The notes beneath the pieces were generated by a model that had not been told where the DNA came from, searched no databases, and saw only the letters and a list, made by a program, of their open reading frames with translations. A stretch of DNA of 5,449 nucleotides from Gammaproteobacteria bacterium (GTDB taxonomy: Bacteria; Pseudomonadota; Gammaproteobacteria; Steroidobacterales; Steroidobacteraceae), in NCBI GenBank assembly GCA_025350345.1, contig JANXYA010000029.1, positions 1 through 5,449 of the forward strand. The letters run 5' to 3'. Below, one piece after another: positions 1 to 5,449 of the stretch; the first letter of the stretch is position 1; every line of letters begins with the position of its first letter. The position numbers were made by a program, and so were the translations under genes.

Positions 1-877
1 CCGCCGCCGCGGCCAGCGCGTTGTAGACGTTGTGGCGCCCTGCCAGGGCGAGGGCCACCGCTACCGCACCGCCATAGCCGTGCAGGGTGAAGCGCGTGAG
101 GAACCCTTCCGCGCCGGCGTCGAGGCGCACTTCGCTCGCGCGCACGTCCGCTCCCGCGTCGAAGCCGAAGCTTAAGGTCCGGGCCCGGGTCATGCCGCGC
201 CACAGCGGCGCGTACGGATCATCGGCGTTGATGATCGCCACGCCCTCGGCCCCGAGGCCGGCGACGAGCTCGCCCTCGGCGCGCGCCACGCCGTCCAGGT
301 CACCGAACCCCTCGAGGTGCTCCGCTCCCGCATTGGTGATCAATCCGATGTCGGGGCGGGCCAGTGCCGTCAGTTCCGCCACCTCGCCGGCACGATTGGC
401 GCCCAGCTCGATGACCGCGCTGCGGTGGATATCGCGCAGGCGCAGGAGCGTGAGCGGCACGCCGAGCTGGTTGTTGAGATTGCCGCGGGTGGCCAGGCAC
501 TCGCCGCGCTGCCCCAGGATCGCCGCCAGCATTTCCTTGGTCGTGGTCTTGCCGTTGCTCCCGGCGACGGCGAGGAGCGGGCCGCGGAAGTCCGCGCGCC
601 AGGCGCTGCCCGCGCTGCTCAGGGCCTGCGCCACGTCCGCCACCACGATCTGCGGGAGTGCGGTGCTCACGCCTCTGCTGACGAGCGCACCGGCGGCGCC
701 GGCGGCGGCGGCCGCGCCGACAAATTCGTGGCCGTCGGTGCGAGTGCCGGGGAGCGCGACGAACAGATCGCCCACACCCAGTTTGCGCGAGTCGATCACG
801 ACCCCGGTGAAGGCGGCGTCCGCCCCCTGCAGGCGCCCGCCGCAACAGGCGGCGAATACTGCCAGCGTGCGCTTCAT
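1..877 (-). CDS. murF: UDP-N-acetylmuramoyl-tripeptide--D-alanyl-D-alanine ligase MurF, N-terminal 292 codons (runs off left edge)
   Basis: MurF is the cytoplasmic ATP-dependent ligase that adds D-Ala-D-Ala to UDP-MurNAc-tripeptide, the last step in making the soluble pentapeptide precursor. I translated it from the ATG at 877-875. An N-terminal substrate-binding region contains VVIDSRKLGVGDLFVALPG at about residues 26-44. The ATP-binding loop GSNGKTTTKE is at 106-115, followed by RGNLNNQLGVPLTLL at 131-145, ELGANRAGEV at 157-166, AEHLEGFG at 185-192, NADD at 217-220 and GRHNVYNAL at 280-288. These match the Mur ligase central domain, and ELGAN and HLEGFG are as in E. coli MurF. The C-terminal domain lies outside the window. 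The start overlaps the murE stop by ATGA (877-874) and has a GGAG Shine-Dalgarno six bases upstream, so it is the last visible gene of the operon. A run rich in Ala and Gly at 54-64 reflects high GC and carries no recognised motif. The frame is open with no sign of damage. Identification is firm; mraY would be the usual next gene, but that is outside the window. Confidence 0.96.
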   Translation of the reverse strand, partial: MKRTLAVFAACCGGRLQGADAAFTGVVIDSRKLGVGDLFVALPGTRTDGHEFVGAAAAAGAAGALVSRGVSTALPQIVVADVAQALSSAGSAWRADFRGPLLAVAGSNGKTTTKEMLAAILGQRGECLATRGNLNNQLGVPLTLLRLRDIHRSAVIELGANRAGEVAELTALARPDIGLITNAGAEHLEGFGDLDGVARAEGELVAGLGAEGVAIINADDPYAPLWRGMTRARTLSFGFDAGADVRASEVRLDAGAEGFLTRFTLHGYGGAVAVALALAGRHNVYNALAAAA

Positions 878-2391
878 GCCGCGCTCCGCACGCCGAGCGC
901 GGCGCGCACCTGGGCCAGATCGCTGAATGAGCGCCGCTCCGTGCCCACGAGCTGGTAGTCCTCGTGGCCCTTGCCGGCCACCAGCACCACATCGCCGGGC
1001 TGTGCCGCAGCGAGCGCGGCGGCGATCGCCGCGGCGCGATCGTGCTGCACCGTGGCGCGCGCGGGAGCGAGCAGGCCGGTGAGGATATCCTCGACGATGC
1101 GCTGCGGATCTTCGCCGCGCGGATTGTCGTCCGTGATGTACAGCGCATCGGCCAGCGACTCGACGATGCGGCCCATCTCGGCGCGCTTGCCGCGATCGCG
1201 CTCGCCGCCGCAGCCGAACACACAGATCAGCTTCCCGGCGCAGTGCGCGCGCGCGGCGCGCAGCGCCTTCTCGAGCGCGTCCGGGGTGTGCGCGTAGTCC
1301 ACGATCGCGAGCGGCAGCCCGCTCCCGCCGGACAGCTGCATGCGCCCGGGCGGCGCGCGGCACTCGGCCAGCGCGCCGCAGGCCTCCTTGAGCGTACTGC
1401 CGGTCGCGAGCAGCACGCCCAGCACCGTGAGCAGGTTATCGACGTTGAACTCGCCCAGCAGTTCGCTCCGCAGCATCGCCTCGCCCCAGCTCGTGCTCAG
1501 CTCGATGCACAGCCCGCGCGGCTCGAGCGCGCTGCGCAGGGCGCGCACGAAGTGCGCCCCGGGCTGGAACTGGGAAGGATCGGAACGCCGGCCCGTCAGC
1601 ACCAGGCCCTCGCCCGGGGGCGATCGTGCCGCCAGCGTCACTCCGAGCGGATCATCGATGTTGATCACCCGCACGGTGAGGGTGGGCCAGTCGAACAGCG
1701 CGCTCTTGGCCACCCCGTAGCGTTGCATGTCGCCGTGGTAATCGAGGTGTTCGCGGCTCAGGTTGGTGAAGGCGGCGGCCTGGAAGCGCACGCCGGCGCA
1801 GCGCTGCTGGTCGAGGGCGTGCGAGGACACTTCCATCGCCACGGCCAGTGCGCCCTCGTCACGCAGTTGCGCGAGCCGGCGCTGCAGCGTCACCGCATCG
1901 GGCGTGGTGTGCAGGCCCGGCCGGATCCGGCCCGGAAGTCCGCTGCCGAGCGTCCCCAGGTAGGCGCAGCTCCGCCCCAGCGCGCTGACTGCGCTGGCCA
2001 GGAGCCAGGCGCAGGTGGTCTTGCCATTCGTGCCGGTGATGCCGCTGATCGCCAGGCGCGCCGAGGGCGCGCCAAAAAATCGATCGGCGATGAACCCGGC
2101 CTGTGCGCTCAAGTCAGGCACCGCGACGACCAGCACCGGCGGATCGAACTCGGGGGCGCTGGCACCCGGCGCGGGCTCCCACAGCACGGCGCGCGCCCCG
2201 GCGGCCACCGCGTCCGCCGCGAAATCAAGTCCGTGCCGCGTGCGTCCGCGGCAGGCGAGGAAGGCCGCGCCGGCGCGCACCTCGCGGCTGTCGAGCGTCA
2301 GATCGGAAACCTCGACATCCTCGGGCACCTCGATGCCGCCACCGAGCAGGGCCTTGAGCGGCCGCCAGTGTTCACCGCCGGGCGCGCTCAT
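874..2391 (-). CDS. murE: UDP-N-acetylmuramoyl-L-alanyl-D-glutamate--2,6-diaminopimelate ligase MurE
   Basis: MurE is the cytoplasmic ligase that adds meso-diaminopimelate to UDP-MurNAc-L-Ala-D-Glu using ATP. The 505-residue product is about the usual family length. The N-terminal domain has LTLDSREVRAGAAFLA at about 31-46. The central domain has the ATP loop GITGTNGKTT at 117-126, HTTPD at 161-165, MEVSSHALDQ at 186-195 and FTNLSREHLDYHGDM at 208-222. Lys229 in YGVAKSALF aligns with the lysine that is carbamylated in characterised MurE enzymes. The C-terminal domain has VDYAHTPDALEKAL at 364-377, GCGGERDRGKR at 393-403, the DAP-specifying motif DNPR at 422-425 and GKGHEDYQ at 473-480. The DNPR motif indicates diaminopimelate rather than lysine as substrate; that specificity is inferred from the family. 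The ATG at 2391-2389 overlaps the ftsI stop (ATGA) and has a good ribosome site seven bases upstream; the TGA at the other end overlaps the murF start the same way. No anomaly was seen. Confidence 0.98.
   Translation of the reverse strand: MSAPGGEHWRPLKALLGGGIEVPEDVEVSDLTLDSREVRAGAAFLACRGRTRHGLDFAADAVAAGARAVLWEPAPGASAPEFDPPVLVVAVPDLSAQAGFIADRFFGAPSARLAISGITGTNGKTTCAWLLASAVSALGRSCAYLGTLGSGLPGRIRPGLHTTPDAVTLQRRLAQLRDEGALAVAMEVSSHALDQQRCAGVRFQAAAFTNLSREHLDYHGDMQRYGVAKSALFDWPTLTVRVINIDDPLGVTLAARSPPGEGLVLTGRRSDPSQFQPGAHFVRALRSALEPRGLCIELSTSWGEAMLRSELLGEFNVDNLLTVLGVLLATGSTLKEACGALAECRAPPGRMQLSGGSGLPLAIVDYAHTPDALEKALRAARAHCAGKLICVFGCGGERDRGKRAEMGRIVESLADALYITDDNPRGEDPQRIVEDILTGLLAPARATVQHDRAAAIAAALAAAQPGDVVLVAGKGHEDYQLVGTERRSFSDLAQVRAALGVRSAA
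884..888 (-). promoter_or_regulatory. Shine-Dalgarno of murF
   Basis: Read on the minus strand, CGGAG sits six bases before the murF ATG at 877-875, inside the last codons of murE. The spacing and match to the anti-Shine-Dalgarno core support this start and suggest that murF can recruit ribosomes itself as well as by coupling through the ATGA overlap. Confidence 0.55.
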
Positions 2392-4139
2392 CGCAGCGCC
2401 ACCTGCGCCGGGGGCGGCGCCGCGGCACTGCCATCGCCGGACGCGCCGCTCCCGGCTGTCGACAGCTCATCGGGTGCAATGCCCATCAATCGCAGGGCGC
2501 CGCCGACGATGGCGGAAAAGACCGGTGCGGCGACATCGCCGCCGTAGTACTTGCCGGCGCTCGGCTCATCGATGACCACGACCGCCGCGAGCCGCGGGTT
2601 GCTCACCGGCGCCACGCCGCCGAACACCGCGACGTAGCGATTCTTCGAGTAGCCGCCGTTCTCCGCCTTCCACGCCGTGCCGGTCTTGCCGGCGACGCGG
2701 TAGCCGGGGATCGCCGCCAGCTTGCCCGTACCGCCCGGCATCGTGACGACCGATTCGAGCAGATGGAGCAGCGACACGCACACGCTGCCGTCGAGTACGC
2801 GCTCACCCGGCACCGGACCGTCGACGCGCAGGAGCGAAACCTGCCGGCGCAGTCCCAGCGCGCCCAGCGTCGCATAGCCGCGCGCCAGCTGCAGCGGCGT
2901 GACCGACAGGCCGTAGCCGTGCGACATCGAGCCGATCAGGACACTGCGCCAGTGCGAATAGTTCGCGAGCTGCCCGGCCGACTCGCCCGGAAAGGCGCTG
3001 CCCGTCACCTGCCCGAAGCCAAAGCCGTTGAGCGTGGTCCAGATCTGCTTCGGTTCGAGCGCGAGCGCCAGGCGCGCCATGCCGACGTTGGAGGATTTCG
3101 CCAGCACCGTCGCCAGCCCAATGGGACCGAGCATGTGCTCGTCCGTGATGACCGAGGTGCCGACCTGCACCCAGCCCGGGCTGGTGTCGATGATGCTGTC
3201 AGGCTGGAAGCGGCCCGAAACCAGGCCCGCGGCGACGAAGAAGGGCTTGATGCTCGAGCCGGGCTCGAACAGGTCGGTGGCCGCGCGATTGCGGTAGGCC
3301 GCCGGGTTGAGCTGGTTGCGATCGTTCGGGTTGTACGCTGGCTGGTTGACCATCGCCAGCACCTCGCCGGTGCGCACATCGATGATCACCGCCGAGCCGG
3401 CGGCCGCGCGATTGTCGCGAATGGCGGCCTTGAGCTCGCGGTAGGCCAGGTATTGCAGGCGCTGGTCGATGCTCAACTGCAGGTCGCGGCCGGGCCGCAC
3501 GGCGCGGATGCTCTCGATATCCTCGACCTTGTTGCCATCCTTGTCCTGGATGACGCGCTTGGCGCCATCCTCACCGCCCAGCCAGTGATCGAAGGCCAGC
3601 TCCTCGCCCTCCTGCCCGGTATCGTCGACATCGGTGAAGCCCACCAGATGCCCGTTCACCTCGCCCGCCGGGTAATAACGGCGGTACTCCCGACTGAGGT
3701 TCACGCCGCTGATGTTCAGTTCCCGCACCTTGCGGGCGTCGGCGGGCTGGAGCTGGCGAGTGAGGTAGATGAAATTGCGGTCCTGCGCGGCGCTGACGCG
3801 ACGCACCAGCTCCAGGGGGTCGACGTGCATGACGCGCGCCAGCAGCTGCAGCTGCTCGGTGTTGCCGGCCAGGTCCTGCGGATTGGCCCAGACGGAATCG
3901 ACCGGCGTGCTCACCGCCAGCGGCTCGCCGTACCGGTCCGTGATGCTGCCGCGATGCGCGCTGATGGCGGCCACGCGCATGAAGCGCTCGGCGCCCTCGC
4001 CGGCCAGGAACTGGTGCTGCAGGAGCTGCAACTGCACCGCGCGGCCGACGAGTGCCACCCCGACCGCCAGCAGCAGGCCGAAGGCCACGACCAGCCGGAC
4101 GCGAAAGGAGATCGGCCGCGCGGGGCTGGCTCGCTTCAT
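2388..4139 (-). CDS. ftsI: Septal peptidoglycan transpeptidase FtsI (penicillin-binding protein 3)
   Basis: FtsI is the division-specific class B penicillin-binding protein: an inner-membrane DD-transpeptidase that cross-links septal peptidoglycan with the glycosyltransferase FtsW. The product has 583 residues (E. coli FtsI has 588). A short basic cytoplasmic end is followed by one membrane anchor at about 13-33. The pedestal domain begins near RGSITDRYGEPLAVS at 63-77 and includes YYPAGEVNGHLVGFTDVDD at 155-173. The transpeptidase domain has all three active-site motifs: SSIK at 295-298 with Ser295 as the expected acyl-ester nucleophile, SSN at 349-351, and KTGT at 485-488. The last 25 residues or so are rich in Ala, Gly, Ser and Pro and look disordered. 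I chose the ATG at 4139-4137 because it makes an ATGA overlap with ftsL and puts the anchor at the N terminus; an ATG at 4259 would add 40 polar residues unlike FtsI. No convincing Shine-Dalgarno precedes the chosen start, so translation probably depends on coupling with ftsL. Confidence 0.98.
   Translation of the reverse strand: MKRASPARPISFRVRLVVAFGLLLAVGVALVGRAVQLQLLQHQFLAGEGAERFMRVAAISAHRGSITDRYGEPLAVSTPVDSVWANPQDLAGNTEQLQLLARVMHVDPLELVRRVSAAQDRNFIYLTRQLQPADARKVRELNISGVNLSREYRRYYPAGEVNGHLVGFTDVDDTGQEGEELAFDHWLGGEDGAKRVIQDKDGNKVEDIESIRAVRPGRDLQLSIDQRLQYLAYRELKAAIRDNRAAAGSAVIIDVRTGEVLAMVNQPAYNPNDRNQLNPAAYRNRAATDLFEPGSSIKPFFVAAGLVSGRFQPDSIIDTSPGWVQVGTSVITDEHMLGPIGLATVLAKSSNVGMARLALALEPKQIWTTLNGFGFGQVTGSAFPGESAGQLANYSHWRSVLIGSMSHGYGLSVTPLQLARGYATLGALGLRRQVSLLRVDGPVPGERVLDGSVCVSLLHLLESVVTMPGGTGKLAAIPGYRVAGKTGTAWKAENGGYSKNRYVAVFGGVAPVSNPRLAAVVVIDEPSAGKYYGGDVAAPVFSAIVGGALRLMGIAPDELSTAGSGASGDGSAAAPPPAQVALR
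2399..2404 (-). promoter_or_regulatory. Shine-Dalgarno of murE
   Basis: On the minus strand the hexamer AGGTGG lies seven bases before the murE ATG (2391-2389). It is embedded in the codons for the last few residues of FtsI. It is the best ribosome-binding match among the junctions in the window and fixes the murE start. Confidence 0.6.
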
Positions 4140-4420
4140 GGCGTCGGCAGCTTGATGTCGTTGGAGGCGGGGATGCGCATGTGCAGGCGCGTGCTGGCGA
4201 CATTTTCCACGTAGGCATAGGTCGACCAGAAGCTCTGCTCGATCTGCAGCCGGCCCCATTCGGCCTCGAGCTCATCGCGCCCGCTGTTGAGTTTCTCCTG
4301 CTCGACGAACAATTCGCGCGCCCGATGCTTGCAGTAGATGGCACCGGTGGCGGAGACGAGCACGGCCAGCCACAACGCCGGAACTCCGATCCACACGAGG
4401 GCGCGCGGGAGCGGCTTCAT
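4136..4420 (-). CDS. ftsL: Cell division protein FtsL
   Basis: FtsL is a small bitopic inner-membrane divisome protein. In studied bacteria it forms a complex with FtsB and FtsQ that recruits and activates the septal wall synthase FtsW-FtsI. The 94-residue product has only about seven residues before a hydrophobic span at about 8-28 (LVWIGVPALWLAVLVSATGA). A charged, heptad-like helix follows at about 32-62, then a periplasmic end with VENVASTRLHMRIP at 71-84. The segment DELEAEWGRLQIEQ (49-62) resembles the E. coli FtsL segment containing ALDIEWRNLILEE. FtsL sequences diverge widely, so the call rests on topology, this segment and the position between rsmH and ftsI. E. coli FtsL is longer (121 residues), mainly because of its cytoplasmic tail. 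The ATG overlaps the rsmH stop and the TGA overlaps the ftsI start, both as ATGA. Confidence 0.93.
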   Translation of the reverse strand: MKPLPRALVWIGVPALWLAVLVSATGAIYCKHRARELFVEQEKLNSGRDELEAEWGRLQIEQSFWSTYAYVENVASTRLHMRIPASNDIKLPTP

Positions 4421-5367
4421 GCGCTCACCGCGCGCACGCGTTCGGCCACGCGCAGCAGCGCACTGCGCGCGCGCGGATTCGCCGCCACTTCCGCCGCCGG
4501 GGCGCGCAGCTTCCGGCCGACCAACTTGAACGGCGGGGCCAGTTCCGGGGGCACCGAGGGCAGTCGCGCCAGCGCCGGTGCGAGGCTGGAAGTCGCGCGC
4601 AGGAAATCGCGCACCACGCCGTCTTCGAGCGAATGAAAGCTGATGACGGCGAGCCGGCCGCCATCGGCCAGCACTTCGACGGACTGCGCCAGCGCCCGGC
4701 GCAGCTGGCCTAGTTCATCGTTGACCCACATGCGCAGCGCCTGGAAAGTGCGGGTCGCGGCGTGCTTGCCCGGCTCGCGCACCGGTACCGCGCGCTCGAT
4801 GAGCTGCGAGAGCTGGAGCGTGCGCGTGAGCGGAGCGGATTCCCGCGCGCTGCAGATCGCCGCGGCGATGCGCCGCGCGTAGCGTTCTTCACCCAGGGTG
4901 GCGATCACGTGGCGCATTTCCTCGAACGCAGCGCTGGCGAGCCACTCGCTGACGGGTGCGCCGCTCCCCGCATCCATGCGCATGTCGAGCGGCCCGTCCT
5001 GCTGAAAACTGAAGCCGCGCTGCGCCTGGTCGAGTTGCGGCGACGAAACCCCACAGTCGATGAGGATTCCGTCGTACAGGGCGACTTGCGGCTGCGCCTG
5101 GCGCAGCAGCGCCGCCAGCTCGCCAAAGACTCCATGCACAAGCGTAAGACGCGCTTCCGATGCGAAGCGCGCATGGCCGGCCGCGATCGCCTCCGCGTCG
5201 CGATCGATGGCGAGGAGGCGCCCCGCGGGCCCGAGTGCGCCGAGGATGGCGGCGCTGTGCCCGCCGCGGCCGAAGGTGACGTCGACGTAATGACCGGCGG
5301 GGCGCACGGCAAGAGCTGCAAGCACCGCGTCGACAAGCACCGCCTTGTGCTCATCCAAACTCCCCAC
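4417..5367 (-). CDS. rsmH: 16S rRNA (cytosine(1402)-N(4))-methyltransferase RsmH (MraW)
   Basis: RsmH transfers a methyl group from S-adenosylmethionine to N4 of C1402 in the 16S rRNA decoding region. The 316-residue product is of normal length. Family blocks appear in order: TFGRGGHS at 31-38 and AIDRD at 53-57 (AdoMet-binding fold), DCGVSSPQLD at 104-113, RGFSF at 117-121 with GPLDMRMD at 125-132, TRTFQALRMWVNDEL at 205-219, VISFHSLEDGVVRDF at 241-255 and a C-terminal NPRARSALLRVAER at 297-310. The start is a GTG at 5367-5365. It is the first possible start after the in-frame TGA at 5394-5392, and initiation must precede the conserved His7 (EHKAVLVDAV). A TTG at 5358-5356 is the only other candidate upstream of that histidine. 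Neither has a well-spaced Shine-Dalgarno. Cys105 stands where E. coli RsmH has Leu. It follows mraZ by 24 bases, and its TGA overlaps the ftsL start. Confidence 0.97.
   Translation of the reverse strand: MGSLDEHKAVLVDAVLAALAVRPAGHYVDVTFGRGGHSAAILGALGPAGRLLAIDRDAEAIAAGHARFASEARLTLVHGVFGELAALLRQAQPQVALYDGILIDCGVSSPQLDQAQRGFSFQQDGPLDMRMDAGSGAPVSEWLASAAFEEMRHVIATLGEERYARRIAAAICSARESAPLTRTLQLSQLIERAVPVREPGKHAATRTFQALRMWVNDELGQLRRALAQSVEVLADGGRLAVISFHSLEDGVVRDFLRATSSLAPALARLPSVPPELAPPFKLVGRKLRAPAAEVAANPRARSALLRVAERVRAVSA
4424..4429 (-). promoter_or_regulatory. Possible weak Shine-Dalgarno of ftsL
   Basis: On the minus strand GGTGAG lies three bases before the ftsL ATG (4420-4418), within the last codons of rsmH. 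The match is partial and the spacing is tight, so it may only assist re-initiation after rsmH termination. Confidence 0.3.
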
Positions 5368-5391
5368 CCTGGCGCACGTGTGGCAGCCCGT

Positions 5392-5449
5392 TCAGAGCGA
5401 GAGTGACTCGAGGTCGGCGCCCAATCCGCCGGGAGCCTCGTCACCCTTG
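5392..5449 (-). CDS. mraZ: Transcriptional regulator MraZ, C-terminal 18 residues (gene enters from right edge)
   Basis: A minus-strand frame open at the right edge ends at the TGA at 5394-5392 and encodes KGDEAPGGLGADLESLSL as its last 18 residues. E. coli MraZ ends in ERLQDLSL, and mraZ is the usual gene directly before rsmH. MraZ is a DNA-binding protein of the AbrB-like (SpoVT/MraZ) fold; in E. coli it represses the dcw promoter by binding repeats upstream of its own gene. Those DNA-binding domains and the promoter lie outside this window, so the call rests on the terminal motif and position only. The gap to the rsmH start is 24 bases and shows no hairpin or terminator, consistent with one transcript. 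Confidence 0.8.
   Translation of the reverse strand, partial: KGDEAPGGLGADLESLSL

Noticed and set aside
87..958. Two overlapping plus-strand open frames (87-926 and 317-958) opposite murF
   Set aside because: Both are antisense to murF. Their translations are dominated by Ala, Arg, Ser and Pro in one case and Ala, Arg and Gly in the other, typical of GC-rich shadows.
964..2547. 527-codon open frame on the plus strand opposite murE
   Set aside because: It lies wholly antisense to a clear murE and the end of ftsI. Its translation is rich in Arg, Ala, Gln and His with no recognisable domain. Long antisense frames like this are expected in DNA with GC-rich third codon positions.
2763..4214. 483-codon open frame on the plus strand opposite ftsI
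   Set aside because: It is antisense to the intact ftsI, which has all its catalytic motifs. The predicted product is compositionally biased and shows no family motif, so it is a shadow frame.
4140..4259. Possible 40-residue N-terminal extension of FtsI from an ATG at 4259
   Set aside because: It would overlap ftsL by over 120 bases and place polar residues containing Cys and His before the membrane anchor, unlike FtsI. The start at 4139 gives the family's normal N terminus and an ATGA overlap.
5150..5171. Inverted repeat with an 8-base stem (CGCGCTTC / GAAGCGCG) and 6-base loop
   Set aside because: It lies inside rsmH codons in GC-rich DNA and has no following T tract. Chance and codon content explain it better than a terminator or regulatory hairpin.
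5368..5391. mraZ-rsmH gap examined for a promoter or terminator
   Set aside because: Only 24 bases long, with no stem-loop, T tract or recognisable -35/-10 pair, so nothing beyond an operon spacer can be supported.

Overview
This window is a stretch of the division and cell wall (dcw) gene cluster of a GC-rich Gram-negative bacterium. All genes lie on the minus strand, so transcription runs from the right edge to the left. In transcription order the window holds the last codons of mraZ, then complete rsmH (mraW), ftsL, ftsI (pbpB) and murE, and the first 292 codons of murF, which runs off the left edge. Coding density is nearly total: the only non-coding DNA between genes is 24 bases between mraZ and rsmH. 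No promoter, terminator, RNA gene, mobile element, CRISPR array or foreign-looking insert is visible.

The organism is probably a proteobacterium, most likely a high-GC gammaproteobacterium. The gene order is the classical proteobacterial one, the MraZ tail ends in SLSL much like E. coli MraZ, and FtsI and RsmH resemble their E. coli counterparts in length and motifs. MurE carries the DNPR motif of the meso-diaminopimelate-adding enzymes, as expected for a Gram-negative wall. A finer placement (for example Xanthomonadales or Steroidobacterales) is only a guess.

The genes serve one process. MurE and MurF are consecutive cytoplasmic ligases that complete the UDP-MurNAc-pentapeptide. FtsI is the septal transpeptidase that cross-links the resulting wall at midcell. 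FtsL is a small bitopic divisome protein that, in known systems, acts with FtsB and FtsQ to control the septal synthase FtsW-FtsI. RsmH methylates 16S rRNA, and MraZ is the cluster's DNA-binding regulator. All four junctions from rsmH to murF are identical four-base ATGA overlaps, which implies tight translational coupling along one polycistronic message.

I looked for a hidden or novel system on both strands and found none. The long plus-strand frames are best read as high-GC shadows of the real genes. The observations listed are modest details of an ordinary core-genome region.
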